Assembly: GCA_023416655.1 (NCBI GenBank) | Contig: JAEZHK010000148.1 | Location: forward strand, 1 to 47,185 | From: Bacillota bacterium | Lineage (GTDB): Bacteria; Bacillota; Clostridia; Christensenellales; Aristaeellaceae | Length of the DNA stretch: 47,185 nucleotides | Direction of reading: 5' to 3' | Shown: positions 1 to 7,768 of the stretch, one piece after another | Layout: each line of letters opens with the position of its first letter | Position numbering within the stretch: position 1 is the stretch's first letter | Position numbers and translations under genes: made by a program | The notes under the pieces: generated by a model | Seen by the model: only the letters and a program-made list of their open reading frames with translations | Databases searched by the model: none | Told to the model about the DNA's origin: nothing

Positions 1-439
1 TCAGCCGCACCACCGCCGGACAGCTGGAGGAGATCAGCGGGCGCGGGCAGTTCGGCTCCTTGAGCTTCTCCTGCACCGCCATGGACACGATGTCCGCGCC
101 GCGGGCGACATCATACACCTCGTCAAAGCCCATCATGCGAAGGCCCTGCGCCACCGCCGAAAGGCTGGGCAGCTTTTTGAACTGCCCGTACAAGGCGGGC
201 GCGGGCAGCGCGATCTTGTAGGGGAAGCGGTTGATGGCGGCCAGCGGGTCGGTGGTGGGCACCTTGGCGTGGTGCTGGCACTGGCGGATGCACTCGCCGC
301 AGTCGATGCAGCGCTGCTCAATGATGTGCGCGCGGCCGCCGTGTACGCGGATCGCCTCGGTCGGGCAGTGTTTGAGGCAGTTGGTGCACCCGACGCACTT
401 GGACTTGTCCAGCGTCACCGAGTGCATGTAGCTATTCAT
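1..439 (-). CDS. Fe-S protein with [FeFe]-hydrogenase-like domain (partial, runs off left edge)
   Basis: Only the N-terminal ~146 residues are in the window. Two ferredoxin-type 4Fe-4S motifs are visible: C15, C18, C21, C25 and C44, C47, C50, C54. From about residue 68 the sequence resembles the start of the [FeFe]-hydrogenase large-subunit domain, ending in SSCPAVVRL, which looks like the first H-cluster cysteine region. The ATG (437-439) overlaps the stop of the ATPase gene at 436 in a TTATGA junction, so the two are probably translationally coupled. In Clostridia, proteins of this build lie next to DRTGG and anti-sigma-type ATPase genes and are thought to be sensory or regulatory hydrogenases rather than bulk H2 enzymes; that role is inferred. 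The C-terminal half, which would show PAS or phosphatase domains, lies outside the window. Confidence 0.85.
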   Translation of the reverse strand, partial: MNSYMHSVTLDKSKCVGCTNCLKHCPTEAIRVHGGRAHIIEQRCIDCGECIRQCQHHAKVPTTDPLAAINRFPYKIALPAPALYGQFKKLPSLSAVAQGLRMMGFDEVYDVARGADIVSMAVQEKLKEPNCPRPLISSSCPAVVRL

Positions 440-867
440 AACTTAAACCCCATCTCGATGGTCGTACCCGCCCCAACCTCGGAGCGGATGGCAAAATCGG
501 TGGCGTTTCGCTTCATGTTGGGCAGGCCCATGCCGGCGCCGAAACCCATCATGCGCACGTCGTCGGAGGCGGTGGAGTAGCCCTCCTGCATCGCAAGGTC
601 GATGTCCGGAATGCCCGGGCCCACGTCCCGGATAATCAGGGTCAGGTAGTCGGGCTTTACGACCAGCTCCATCTCCCCGCCCATCGAGTGGATGACCAGG
701 TTCAGCTCCACCTCGTAGGCGGCGATGGACACCCTGCGCACCACGCCCGAGTCCACGCCCAGCTTTTTCAGGATGGCCTTGATCTTTCGGGAGGCCTCGC
801 CGGCCGTTGCGAAGTCCCCTGAGCGCACAGAGTAGACCTCTCTGAGCGCGACGCTTCCGTTTTCCAT
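436..867 (-). CDS. Anti-sigma-factor-type ATP-binding protein (RsbW/SpoIIAB-like HATPase)
   Basis: A 143-residue GHKL-fold ATPase. The N box is seen as EVELN near residue 52, the G1 box as RDVGPGIPD, and the G2/lid region as GFGAGMGLPNMKR. The length fits a stand-alone anti-sigma kinase domain without sensor or membrane segments. An AGGAG sequence lies upstream of the ATG. The gene is between a DRTGG-domain gene and an [FeFe]-hydrogenase-like gene with which it overlaps by 3 nt, an arrangement known from clostridial hydrogenase loci. By family it may bind or phosphorylate a partner switch protein in response to redox or hydrogen state; this function is inferred and no cognate sigma factor or antagonist is in view. 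Confidence 0.88.
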   Translation of the reverse strand: MENGSVALREVYSVRSGDFATAGEASRKIKAILKKLGVDSGVVRRVSIAAYEVELNLVIHSMGGEMELVVKPDYLTLIIRDVGPGIPDIDLAMQEGYSTASDDVRMMGFGAGMGLPNMKRNATDFAIRSEVGAGTTIEMGFKL

Positions 868-969
868 CTAGTGCTATCTCCTCTGCGGCAAGGCGGATTG
901 TACCTGGAAATCCGCAAGGATATTTCCCTTTGCCCGCGCGCCTCTTTGCGCGCGCGAACCCGCGCTTTT

Positions 970-1317
970 TTACCCTCTCGCTCCGCTGGGCAGGCCGTTT
1001 TCATACAGCCGACCGCAGGATTCGTACAGCGTGTGCGGCGTTCCGATCACCGCGATGCCCAGGTCGTCGGCCATTTCGAGCACGTCCCTGGGCGGCACCT
1101 TGCCGCGCACAAACACGATCATCATCACGTCCAGCATTTCACAGGTGCGCACCACGTGCAGGTTGGTCAGGCCCGTCAATAGCACCATGCGTTCCTTGGG
1201 GTAGGCGAGCACGTCGCTCATCATGTCCGAACCACAGGCGGACTGCACCTCGCCATCCGGCAGCTTCCCGGAGAGCACACTGGCGTCCAGGATTTTTACG
1301 ATTTCCTCGGCTTTCAT
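970..1317 (-). CDS. DRTGG domain protein
   Basis: About 115 residues, essentially one DRTGG domain, a small alpha/beta ligand-binding module also found next to CBS domains and in phosphotransacetylases. The track of conserved features includes the region around MVLLTGLTNLHVVRTCEM and the C-terminal AVIGTPHTLYESCGRLYENG. An in-frame ATG lies 15 nt upstream (1332), but GAGG is placed about 9 nt before the ATG at 1317, so that start is preferred. The gene follows the SPOR-domain gene by 28 nt and precedes the ATPase gene by about 100 nt, all on the minus strand. Stand-alone DRTGG genes accompany clostridial [FeFe]-hydrogenase clusters; the ligand is unknown. Confidence 0.85.
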   Translation of the reverse strand: MKAEEIVKILDASVLSGKLPDGEVQSACGSDMMSDVLAYPKERMVLLTGLTNLHVVRTCEMLDVMMIVFVRGKVPPRDVLEMADDLGIAVIGTPHTLYESCGRLYENGLPSGARG

Positions 1318-1345
1318 TGGCATCATCCTCACGTCGGGGAAAGTA

Positions 1346-2131
1346 TCAGCCGGCGGCCAGGCGATTGATGTAATCGATGTGCCTCAGGCGTAGATCAATA
1401 TGATTATACTTCATCTGGCTAGAAAAGAAAAGAGGCGACGTCTGGGCGTCGAAGAGCATGGTGGAGCAGGCGTCCTCCAGCGAGCTCAAAAGGGTCACCA
1501 GCCCCTGGGACGCCTGGTTGGGCTGGCTGCCCTCGGCCTTGACGAGCGCCTCCCGCGCTTTTTTGGCCTCCGCCCGGGCGGAGAGCAGCGCCTCCCGCGC
1601 GCCGGAAATCTGCAGCGTGCCCGCGTCCAGCGAAAACGCCGCCTCGCCGAGTGTGCCGGTGGCGTGCCCCAGCGCCGTCTCCGCGCCCATCAGCGCGTCC
1701 ACCTGCGCGCGCGAGCCGGTCAGCCGCACACTGAGCCCGGCGGCCTCCCGCGTGGCGATGGAGGCGGTCATCTTCTCCTCCTCGCTGAGCTTTTTCATCA
1801 CGCCCGCGGCCTCGTCGGCCGAATCGTAGCCCGCGCCGACGATCAGGTATTCGCTGGAGCCGGGCAGGATGTAGCCCGCCGCGCCGCGGGCCACGTATCG
1901 GGCCGCCTCGATGCGGGCGGCCGCCTCGTCCCCCGCCCGGGAGAGGACGATCAGGCTGACCGACTGCGCCGGAATCTCCCAGGTGACCTGCTCCACCGGC
2001 GCGGAAACCTCCTGCTGCCCCGGCACCGTCACGCCCTCGGTGACCAGGTACATCGTCAGCGCGATCAAGAGCATCACCAGCGTCCAGGCCGGCGCGTAAG
2101 GGTGATCGCGACGGACGCGCACGCGCTTCAT
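1346..2131 (-). CDS. Membrane-anchored SPOR-like domain protein
   Basis: 261 residues with a basic N-terminus, one membrane segment at about residues 15-34 and an extracytoplasmic remainder. Residues ~57-125 (SVSLIVLSRAGDEAAARIEA ... GYILPGSSEYLIVGAGYDSADEAAGVMKKL) resemble a SPOR peptidoglycan-binding repeat in layout: a beta strand, a helix counting residues, and a YxVxxG-like strand. The rest is helix-rich with no motif I recognise. AAGGAGG stands about 10 nt before the ATG. It is the first gene of the minus-strand run towards the hydrogenase-like gene, but a functional link to it is not evident. It could equally be a cell-wall or sporulation accessory protein. Confidence 0.7.
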   Translation of the reverse strand: MKRVRVRRDHPYAPAWTLVMLLIALTMYLVTEGVTVPGQQEVSAPVEQVTWEIPAQSVSLIVLSRAGDEAAARIEAARYVARGAAGYILPGSSEYLIVGAGYDSADEAAGVMKKLSEEEKMTASIATREAAGLSVRLTGSRAQVDALMGAETALGHATGTLGEAAFSLDAGTLQISGAREALLSARAEAKKAREALVKAEGSQPNQASQGLVTLLSSLEDACSTMLFDAQTSPLFFSSQMKYNHIDLRLRHIDYINRLAAG

Positions 2132-2184
2132 AGGCTCTCCCCCTCCTTGAGGACATGGCTCCCCCGCAAGCGTATGCTTGCAAG

Positions 2185-2387
2185 GCGTTGAAAATCCGCA
2201 AGCGGCTTTTCAACGCAATGAAAGGAAACTGCGTGAGCCATGAAATCCTGCGGGATTTCCGGGCGGCTCACTGACTAAAGGTATTGTTTCCTCCACCAGT
2301 GTTCGCACTGGCTATGGAAACCGTTCCTGACGACAAGTCGCCGGGAACGGTTGAAGATGGAGGGCTGCGGCCCTCCAAGCCTCCCGT
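2185..2387 (+). repeat. FH element copy 1 (five-hairpin form)
   Basis: Dispersed multi-hairpin element, plus polarity. Hairpin 1 is at 2185-2216 (GCGTTGAAAATCCGC pairing with GCGGCTTTTCAACGC). Hairpin 2 pairs GTGAGCC with GGCTCAC around an inner AAATCC/GGGATTT stem with TGC loop. Hairpin 3 pairs GTTTCC and CCAGTG with CACTGG and GGAAAC. Hairpin 4 pairs CGTTCC with GGAACG. Hairpin 5 pairs GGAGGGC with GGCCCTCC, then CTCCCG. This copy links the two subtypes because it has the CCAGTG-type hairpin 3 and also hairpin 5. It fills the divergent gap between the SPOR gene and the DUF6062 gene. Confidence 0.85.
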
Positions 2388-2418
2388 GGGTTCGCGAGCA
2401 AGCAGCAAGCGTCTTTTC

Positions 2419-2447
2419 TTGCCAGAGAAGGGGCAATCTGATATGAT
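2419..2447 (+). promoter_or_regulatory. Sigma-A-type promoter of the DUF6062 gene
   Basis: TTGCCA (2419-2424), a 17-nt spacer and TATGAT (2442-2447). The two in-frame ATG codons at 2443 and 2446 fall inside the -10 box, which rules them out as starts and supports the TTG at 2470. Confidence 0.7.
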
Positions 2448-2469
2448 GGGGGAAAAGGAGGACGAGCGA

Positions 2470-3144
2470 TTGAGGCAGCAGCTCGATACTGCGCCCGTAC
2501 TCGAGAAGATGCATATCGGCGGCGAATGCCCGCTGTGCGCGCTGAAACGGGACAACGAGGCGGCGTATGTGGAATATTTTCTCGGCGGGTCGGTGATGGA
2601 GGTCACCACCCGCCTCGAGGTCAATCAAAAGGGATTCTGCGCCAGGCACCTGAAAATGCAGATGGACGCGCAAAACAGGCTGGGCCTGGCGCTGATGCAG
2701 TCCTCTCACCTGAAGGAAGTGCTGGAAAAGCTCAAGGCTCGGCCCGCGCCCAAGCGGTTGTTGTTCACAAAGAAGCAAGCCGAAAAGCCGGAGCCGGGCT
2801 GCGCACTTTGCGACCGGCTGGACAATACCATGCGCCGCTACGCGCTGACCGTCGCCGCGCTGTGGGAAAAGGAGAAGGAGTTCCAGACGCTCTTCAAAAG
2901 CTCCAAGGGCTTCTGTCTGCCCCACTACGAGATGATCCGCGAGGAAGCGCCCAAGGCCCTCGGCGGCGCGGCGCTCGAGGAATTTCTGGACGCGCTGGAC
3001 ATGCTGGAAACCGCGAACCTCGAGCGCGTGCTGCGCGACGTGGAGTGGTTCGCCCAGAAGCACGACTACCGCAACCAGGACAAGCCCTGGGGCGAGAGCC
3101 GCGACGCCGTGGAGCGCTGCGCGAAGAAGCTGAGAGGGGAGTAG
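2470..3144 (+). CDS. DUF6062 family protein
   Basis: 224 residues. The start is taken as TTG 2470 because AAAAGGAGG (2453-2461) lies 8 nt before it and the promoter -10 covers the upstream ATGs. Cysteine and histidine motifs recur: CPLC at 20-23, GFCARH near residue 57, CALC near residue 107, and GFCLPHY near residue 145. This resembles two repeats of a metal- or Fe-S-binding CxxC plus CxxH unit. The DUF6062 family is common in Clostridia and has no established biochemical role that I can state. The gene is monocistronic, between FH1 upstream and FH2 downstream. Confidence 0.8.
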   Translation: MRQQLDTAPVLEKMHIGGECPLCALKRDNEAAYVEYFLGGSVMEVTTRLEVNQKGFCARHLKMQMDAQNRLGLALMQSSHLKEVLEKLKARPAPKRLLFTKKQAEKPEPGCALCDRLDNTMRRYALTVAALWEKEKEFQTLFKSSKGFCLPHYEMIREEAPKALGGAALEEFLDALDMLETANLERVLRDVEWFAQKHDYRNQDKPWGESRDAVERCAKKLRGE

Positions 3145-3150
3145 GCAAAA

Positions 3151-3320
3151 GCGTTGAAAATCCGCGATGCGGCTTTTCAACGCGATGGAAGTGGCCTTCG
3201 CGCGCCTAAAATCCTGCGGGATTTTCGAGCGCCGCGCTGACTTGCGGTATTGTTTCTGCCCCAGTGAGCGCACTGGGGGCAGAAACACGTTCCCGGCGCG
3301 CATGTCGCCGGGAACGATTG
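3151..3320 (+). repeat. FH element copy 2 (four-hairpin form)
   Basis: Begins 6 nt after the DUF6062 stop codon, same polarity as that gene. Hairpin 1 at 3151-3182. Hairpin 2 has outer arms GCGCGCC and GCGCCGCGC. Hairpin 3 pairs GTTTCTGCCCCAGTG with CACTGGGGGCAGAAAC, whereas FH1 has GTTTCC/GGAAAC arms there, so both arms changed together. Hairpin 4 pairs CGTTCCCGGCG with CGCCGGGAACG. No fifth hairpin. The next gene is convergent. Confidence 0.85.
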
Positions 3321-3356
3321 GAGCAGACGGGGTATATGCGGACACGGAGGTCTTCA

Positions 3357-4139
3357 TCAGGCGTTCAGAGCGGCGCGGATGGAACCGATGCTGGTCTTGG
3401 CGTCCTCAATGGGGCTGACGAAGGGGAAGTCCTGCTCCACCACCATCCACTCCGCGCCGGCGGCGACGGAGGCGCGGACGAGCGACGGCACATCCTGACA
3501 GCCCGCGCCCACCGGGCGGAACTGGAAGGATTCGGGGCGCGGCTGGCAGGGAGAAGTGGGCTCGCCGCAGACGTAGTCCTTCATGTGTACGACCGGGCTG
3601 CGGCCCGCGTACTTCTTGACGTATTCGGCCGGGTCCAGCCCGGAGTAGCGCACCCAGCAGGTGTCGATTTCGGTCTTCAGCAGGTCTTCCGGCACCGCGT
3701 CAAACAAAAAGTCCAGCGCGTAGGCCCCGGATACCATGGCGAATTCAAAATCGTGGTTGTGGTAGAGCAGCGTGATGCCCGCCTCGCGGCAGAGCCTCGC
3801 GAAGCGGTGGATCACCGCGATCACCCGCGCGAAGCCCGGCTGCCCCGGGCGATCGGCGTCCAGAAGGTAGGGGACGGAAATCCGCTTGCAGCCGATCGCC
3901 TGGTGGTAGGCGATCGCGCCGAACATGTCCTCCTCGATCAGCTGGAGACCCACATGGCTGGACAGCGCCTCCAGCTTGTACGCGTCAAGCAGCGCCTTCA
4001 CTTCCTGCGCGCTCTTTCCGTAGAACCCGGCGAATTCCACGCCCTCGTAGCCCAGGCCGGAAATCTCTCGCAGCACCTTTTCCAGATCCAGCGCGGCTTC
4101 TTCCCGCGCCGAGTACACCTGATAGCCGATCCTGACCAT
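3357..4139 (-). CDS. Sugar phosphate isomerase/epimerase (xylose isomerase-like TIM barrel)
   Basis: 260 residues, a full single-domain AP-endonuclease-2/xylose-isomerase-like TIM barrel. Visible signatures are the N-terminal MVRIGYQVYS strand, GYEGVEFAGFYG, SSHVG, the HNHDFEF metal-ligand region near residue 133, EIDTCWV near residue 161, HMKDY near residue 189 and VVEQDFP near residue 237. Such proteins isomerise or epimerise keto-sugars or inosose-type cyclitols; the substrate cannot be read from sequence. A GGAGGA site precedes the ATG. A promoter (4173-4201) drives it alone, so it looks monocistronic. Its 3' end faces FH2. Confidence 0.88.
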   Translation of the reverse strand: MVRIGYQVYSAREEAALDLEKVLREISGLGYEGVEFAGFYGKSAQEVKALLDAYKLEALSSHVGLQLIEEDMFGAIAYHQAIGCKRISVPYLLDADRPGQPGFARVIAVIHRFARLCREAGITLLYHNHDFEFAMVSGAYALDFLFDAVPEDLLKTEIDTCWVRYSGLDPAEYVKKYAGRSPVVHMKDYVCGEPTSPCQPRPESFQFRPVGAGCQDVPSLVRASVAAGAEWMVVEQDFPFVSPIEDAKTSIGSIRAALNA

Positions 4140-4172
4140 GATACTTCCTCCGTGCAGCTTTTTACCAAGGAT

Positions 4173-4201
4173 ATTGTACGCAAAAACCCGGCCTAGCGCA
4201 A
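4173..4201 (-). promoter_or_regulatory. Promoter of the TIM-barrel gene
   Basis: On the minus strand, TTGCGC (4201-4196), a 17-nt spacer and TACAAT (4178-4173). It overlaps the terminator-like hairpin that ends the preceding minus-strand transcript, so termination and initiation share sequence. Confidence 0.6.
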
Positions 4202-4211
4202 GCCGACCGGG
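4182..4211 (-). terminator. Rho-independent terminator after the DUF711 gene
   Basis: Minus-strand stem CCCGG...CCGGG with an inner GGC/GCC pair, followed by TTTTT. It lies about 50 nt beyond the TH1 element. Confidence 0.55.
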
Positions 4212-4258
4212 CTTCCCTGTGATATATTTCTTTCCGCTTTGTCTGCCTTTGCCTTTTG

Positions 4259-4318
4259 CGGGGAGTCCAGAGGGATACCATCCCTCTGGCGGGGGTCCGG
4301 GGGCGGAGCCCCCGGCGT
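4259..4318 (-). repeat. TH element copy 1 (two-hairpin, gene 3' end)
   Basis: Read from the DUF711 stop: a stem CCGGGGGC/GCCCCCGG (4297-4315), a CCCGC linker, then a stem CCAGAGGGA/TCCCTCTGG (4267-4289). No T-tract follows either stem. It starts 8 nt after the stop codon with minus polarity. Confidence 0.8.
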
Positions 4319-4325
4319 ATCTCTC

Positions 4326-5678
4326 TCAGTTCCTCAGGCTGTTCAGCGGCGCGGGGATGCGGCCGCCGCGGGCGATGAAGGCTTCGGAGCCGAACGGGTG
4401 GACGGGGATGACGGGCGCGGAGCCCAGGAGGCCGCCGAATTCCACGCGGTCGCCCGCCACGGTGCCGGGCGCGGGGATGATGCGCACGGCGGTGGTCTTG
4501 TTGTTGATGACGCCAATGGCCGCCTCGTCGGCGATGATGGCGGAAATGGTCGCGGCGGAGGTGTCGCCGGGCACCGCGATCATGTCCAGGCCCACCGAGC
4601 ACACGCAGGTCATGGCTTCGAGCTTGTCCAGGGTCAGCGCGCCGCAGGCGGCGGCTTCGATCATGCCGATGTCCTCGCTGACCGGGATGAACGCGCCGGA
4701 GAGCCCGCCAACGTGGGACGAGGCCATCACGCCGCCCTTCTTGACCGCGTCGTTCAGGAGCGCCAGCGCCGCGGTGGAGCCGTGCGTGCCGCATTTCTCG
4801 AGGCCCATTTCTTCGAGGATGTGCGCCACCGAGTCGCCCATCGCGGGCGTCGGCGCGAGCGACAGATCCACGATGCCGAAGGGAACGCCCAGACGCCTCG
4901 ACGCCTCCCTCGCCACCAGCTGCCCCACCCTCGTAATCCGGAAGGCGGTGCGCTTGATGGTCTCGGCCACCACGTCGAACGGCTCGCCCTTGACCTTTTC
5001 CAGCGCGCACTTGACCGCGCCCGGCCCGCTGACGCCCACGTTGATGCAGCTGTCGCCCTCGCCCGGGCCGTGGAACGCGCCGGCCATGAAGGGGTTGTCC
5101 TCCACGGCGTTGGCAAAGATCACCAGCTTCGCGCAGCCCAGGCCCTGCTTGTCCGCCGTGGCCGCCGCCGTCAACTTGACCGCCTCGCCGCAAAGGCGCA
5201 CCGCGTCCATGTCGATGCCGGCGCGGGTGGAGGCCACGTTGACCGACGCGCAGAGGGTGCCGGTTTCGGAAAGCGCCTCCGGCAGCGATTCGATCAGCGC
5301 CCGGTCCGCCCGGGTCATGCCCTTCTGAACCAGCGCCGTGTAGCCGCCGATGAAGTTGACGCCGGTCGTCTCCGCGGCCCTGTCCAGCGCCTTCGCAAGC
5401 GGCAGGGGGCTTAATAGCGCGCCCGCGATCAGCGAGACGGGCGTCACCGAGATGCGCTTATTGACGATGGGCACGCCGTACTCCCGCTCGATGGCGCAGC
5501 CGACTGCCACCAGCCGCTCCGCCGCGCGCGTCACCCGGTCGTAGACCTTTTGGGCGACTGTCTCTGCGTCGTCGCCCGCGCACTCAAAGAGCGATATGCC
5601 CATCGTGATGGTGCGCACGTCCAGCTTTTCCTGGTCGATCATGCGCAGGGTTTCCAGGATTTCGTTGGAGTTGAACAT
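4326..5678 (-). CDS. DUF711/PFL family protein (UPF0210)
   Basis: 450 residues, the usual size of this pyruvate-formate-lyase-fold family. The start ATG 5678 has AAAGGAG 6-7 nt upstream; the longer open frame into FH3 is rejected. Conserved family stretches are seen near the N-terminus (DVRTITMGISLFECA), GVNFIGGYTALVQKGMT near residue 120, SVNVASTRAGIDMDAV, NPFMAGAFHGPGEGD, and GVMASSHVGGLSGAFIPVSED. It has no recognisable glycyl-radical loop, in keeping with the family. The gene lies downstream of the ACT-domain gene, a pairing known across Firmicutes and archaea, which suggests the ACT protein regulates it. Biochemical activity is not established. FH3 separates the pair here. Confidence 0.9.
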   Translation of the reverse strand: MFNSNEILETLRMIDQEKLDVRTITMGISLFECAGDDAETVAQKVYDRVTRAAERLVAVGCAIEREYGVPIVNKRISVTPVSLIAGALLSPLPLAKALDRAAETTGVNFIGGYTALVQKGMTRADRALIESLPEALSETGTLCASVNVASTRAGIDMDAVRLCGEAVKLTAAATADKQGLGCAKLVIFANAVEDNPFMAGAFHGPGEGDSCINVGVSGPGAVKCALEKVKGEPFDVVAETIKRTAFRITRVGQLVAREASRRLGVPFGIVDLSLAPTPAMGDSVAHILEEMGLEKCGTHGSTAALALLNDAVKKGGVMASSHVGGLSGAFIPVSEDIGMIEAAACGALTLDKLEAMTCVCSVGLDMIAVPGDTSAATISAIIADEAAIGVINNKTTAVRIIPAPGTVAGDRVEFGGLLGSAPVIPVHPFGSEAFIARGGRIPAPLNSLRN

Positions 5679-5747
5679 GATTGCTCCTTTATATCGGCTT
5701 CGCCGCACGGCGCTATGAGTCTTCGGGGCCAGACCCGTTCTCGTTTC

Positions 5748-5921
5748 ATCGTTCCCGGCGACCTGCGCGCCGGGAACGTATCTGTTTCCATAACTAGTGC
5801 GCACATTGGTGGAGGAAACAATTCCTTCAGTCAGTGAGCCGCCCGGAAATCCCGCAGGATTTCATGGCTCACGCAGTCTTCCTCCCATCGCGTTGAAAAT
5901 CCGCCCTCGGATTTTCAACGC
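5748..5921 (-). repeat. FH element copy 3 (four-hairpin form)
   Basis: Minus polarity, hairpin 1 (5890-5921, GCGTTGAAAATCC/GGATTTTCAACGC) begins 1-2 nt after the ACT-domain stop codon. Hairpin 2 (GTGAGCC/GGCTCAC with AAATCC/GGATTTC), hairpin 3 (GTTTCC/GGAAAC, inner pairing partly decayed) and hairpin 4 (CGTTCCCGGCG/CGCCGGGAACG) follow. It lies inside a probable ACT-DUF711 operon and so is probably transcribed. Confidence 0.85.
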
Positions 5922-5923
5922 CA

Positions 5924-6205
5924 CTACACCTCGTGCATCGCTTCGAAGATGTCGCTGCGCTGGATGCGGATCTGCAGGTTCAGCCGCCCGCCCAGGCTCT
6001 CAAGCTCGGTGGACAGCTGCTCGAACGCGCAGTCCGGGTCGGACACGTCCACCACCATCATCATGTTGAAGTAATCCGAGCGCACTGTCTGCGCGATGTC
6101 CAGAATGTTCACGTTGTGCTCGTACAGCACCCGGCTGACGTTTGCGATGATGCCCTTGCGGTCCAGCCCCAATACCGTGACGATGGCCCTGGCTTCGATG
6201 TCCAC
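5924..6205 (-). CDS. ACT domain protein (UPF0237 family)
   Basis: 93 residues, a single ACT regulatory domain: RAIVTVLGLDRKGIIANVSR at the start, then NVNILDIAQTV and the MMMVVDVSD strand. ACT domains bind small ligands, often amino acids, as dimers. Two in-frame GTG codons exist; GGGAG sits about 8 nt before the one at 6205, while it overlaps the one at 6214, so 6205 is preferred. The downstream partner is DUF711, probably in one transcript from the promoter at 6230-6258. The ligand is unknown; a sensor for the DUF711 enzyme is inferred from the conserved pairing. Confidence 0.9.
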   Translation of the reverse strand: MDIEARAIVTVLGLDRKGIIANVSRVLYEHNVNILDIAQTVRSDYFNMMMVVDVSDPDCAFEQLSTELESLGGRLNLQIRIQRSDIFEAMHEV

Positions 6206-6229
6206 GCGCCTCACTCCCTTTATCGGGTT

Positions 6230-6258
6230 ATTGTAGCAAAGCCCGGCGGCAAACGCAA
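6230..6258 (-). promoter_or_regulatory. Promoter of the ACT-DUF711 unit
   Basis: Minus strand TTGCGT (6258-6253), 17-nt spacer, TACAAT (6235-6230). The outer edge of FH4 hairpin 1 lies 17 bp behind the -35 box. Confidence 0.65.
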
Positions 6259-6275
6259 ATGAAAACTTTCGAAAG

Positions 6276-6484
6276 GCAAACGCTTCTGGCGAGGCCAGAA
6301 GCGTTTGCGATGGGAACGGGGCCGGATATCTGAATTTCCTGCGGGAAATTCCGGGCGCAATCCGGGCTTAAGGTATTGATTCCCCGTCGGGCGGGCAAGC
6401 ACGCCCTTTGGGGGAATCCATAAGCACCGGCAAAGCTGGTACTTATGGTTGAACATGGAGGGATTCGGCCCTCCAAACCTCCCG
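6276..6484 (+). repeat. FH element copy 4 (five-hairpin form)
   Basis: Plus polarity, in the divergent gap between the ACT gene and cca. Hairpin 1 GCAAACGCTTCTGGC/GCCAGAAGCGTTTGC. Hairpin 2 has an inner AATTTCC/GGGAAATT stem with TGC loop and outer CCGGAT/ATCCGG arms. Hairpin 3 pairs GATTCCCC with GGGGGAATC and GGGCG with CGCCC. Hairpin 4 pairs CATAAG with CTTATG. Hairpin 5 pairs GGAGGG with CCCTCC. All arms differ from FH1-FH3 yet stay complementary. Confidence 0.85.
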
Positions 6485-6512
6485 AAGTTCTGTGTTCGGC
6501 ACGTCTGTGCAG

Positions 6513-6541
6513 TTGATTGCAAGGGGACAAGCGAGTACAAT
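6513..6541 (+). promoter_or_regulatory. Promoter of cca
   Basis: TTGATT (6513-6518), 17-nt spacer, TACAAT (6536-6541). It lies after FH4, so FH4 is not part of the cca leader. Confidence 0.65.
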
Positions 6542-6560
6542 ATGTATCGGGGGTGAGTGC

Positions 6561-7709
6561 ATGACGCTTCCGGACGCGGTGCGAATGGCCATCGCGCGGC
6601 TTGAGGACGCCGGGCACGAGGCCGTGGCGGTGGGCGGCTGCGTGCGCGACTTTTTGATGGGCCGCGCGCCCACGGATTACGACCTGGCCACCTCCGCGCT
6701 GCCGGAGGAGGTCATCAGCGCGCTCGACGGCGAGCGCATCGTGCCCACGGGCCTCAGGCACGGCACCGTGACGCTGGTGTCGGTCGGCATGGCCATCGAG
6801 ATCACCACCTACCGGGTGGACGGGGAATACCTCGACCACCGCCGCCCTTCGGGTGTCCGGTTCACCGGGAGCCTGGAGGAGGATTTGAAGCGGCGGGACT
6901 TCACCGTCAACGCCATCGCCTATTCGCCTTCCCGCGGGTTCATCGACCCGGCGGACGGGCGGCGGGACATTGGCGAAAAGGTGATTCGCGCCGTGGGCGA
7001 CCCAACATCCCGCTTTCAGGAGGACGCGCTGCGCATCCTCAGGGCGCTGAGGTTTGCGTCCCGATTGGGGTTTTTCATCGAGCCGGAGACCGCGCGCGCG
7101 CTGACGGCGCTCAAGGGCACGCTCTCTTTTGTGGCGCGGGAGCGGGTGGGCGCGGAGATCGAGGGGCTATTGCTGGCACCGGGCGCGGCGCTCGTCGCGC
7201 GGGCGCACCGGGACGTGCTGGAGGCCGCGCTGCCGGAGCTCGTTCGGATCGGCCCGGAGGCATGGGCACGGTCGCTCCTCATGCTGCAGCGCGCGCCGGT
7301 CGAACCCGCGGCGCGTCTGGCGGCGCTTTTTTCCCCGCTGGGGCGGCACGCGGAAGGCGCGCTATGGTCGCTCCGGCTGCCCGCGAAGGAAATCACAAGG
7401 GCGACGCGGCTGATCGAATGGCTGGGAAGGCCCGAGGCATCCCCCGCCCGGGCGCTGGGCGCGCTGGGGCCGGAGGACGCGCGCGCGCTTCTTCAAATGC
7501 GGGGCGGGGACGGCGCGGCTCTGGAGCATTTGATTGAAACGGACGCCTGCGTGACCGTCGGGCAATTGGCGGTGAACGGGCGCGACCTGACGGCGCTGGG
7601 CATCGCGGGTCCCGCGGTGGGCAGGACACTGGAGCGACTTCTTTCCGAGGTGATCGACGGAGCGCCCAACGACCGCGAAACGCTGCTTTCCAGGGCTTTG
7701 AACGCCTGA
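6561..7709 (+). CDS. cca: CCA tRNA nucleotidyltransferase
   Basis: 382 residues. Class II nucleotidyltransferase: VGGCVRDFLMGR near residues 24-35, the catalytic DYDLATSA motif just after it, the TYRVDGEYLDHRRP stretch, RRDFTVNAIAY near residue 113, and the basic RILRALRFASRLGF near residue 160. It adds or repairs the 3' CCA of tRNAs. The start ATG 6561 has GGGGGTGAG upstream and lies about 13 nt after the predicted transcription start. It has no C-terminal HD phosphohydrolase motif, so this is the short bacterial form; a poly(A) polymerase role cannot be excluded from sequence. FH5 lies about 100 nt downstream. Confidence 0.92.
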   Translation: MTLPDAVRMAIARLEDAGHEAVAVGGCVRDFLMGRAPTDYDLATSALPEEVISALDGERIVPTGLRHGTVTLVSVGMAIEITTYRVDGEYLDHRRPSGVRFTGSLEEDLKRRDFTVNAIAYSPSRGFIDPADGRRDIGEKVIRAVGDPTSRFQEDALRILRALRFASRLGFFIEPETARALTALKGTLSFVARERVGAEIEGLLLAPGAALVARAHRDVLEAALPELVRIGPEAWARSLLMLQRAPVEPAARLAALFSPLGRHAEGALWSLRLPAKEITRATRLIEWLGRPEASPARALGALGPEDARALLQMRGGDGAALEHLIETDACVTVGQLAVNGRDLTALGIAGPAVGRTLERLLSEVIDGAPNDRETLLSRALNA

Positions 7710-7768
7710 TCCCCTGGATGCTTCGCGCGCTGAATTTTAACTTTATTGTGAAGAATCGGCGGCCGCGC

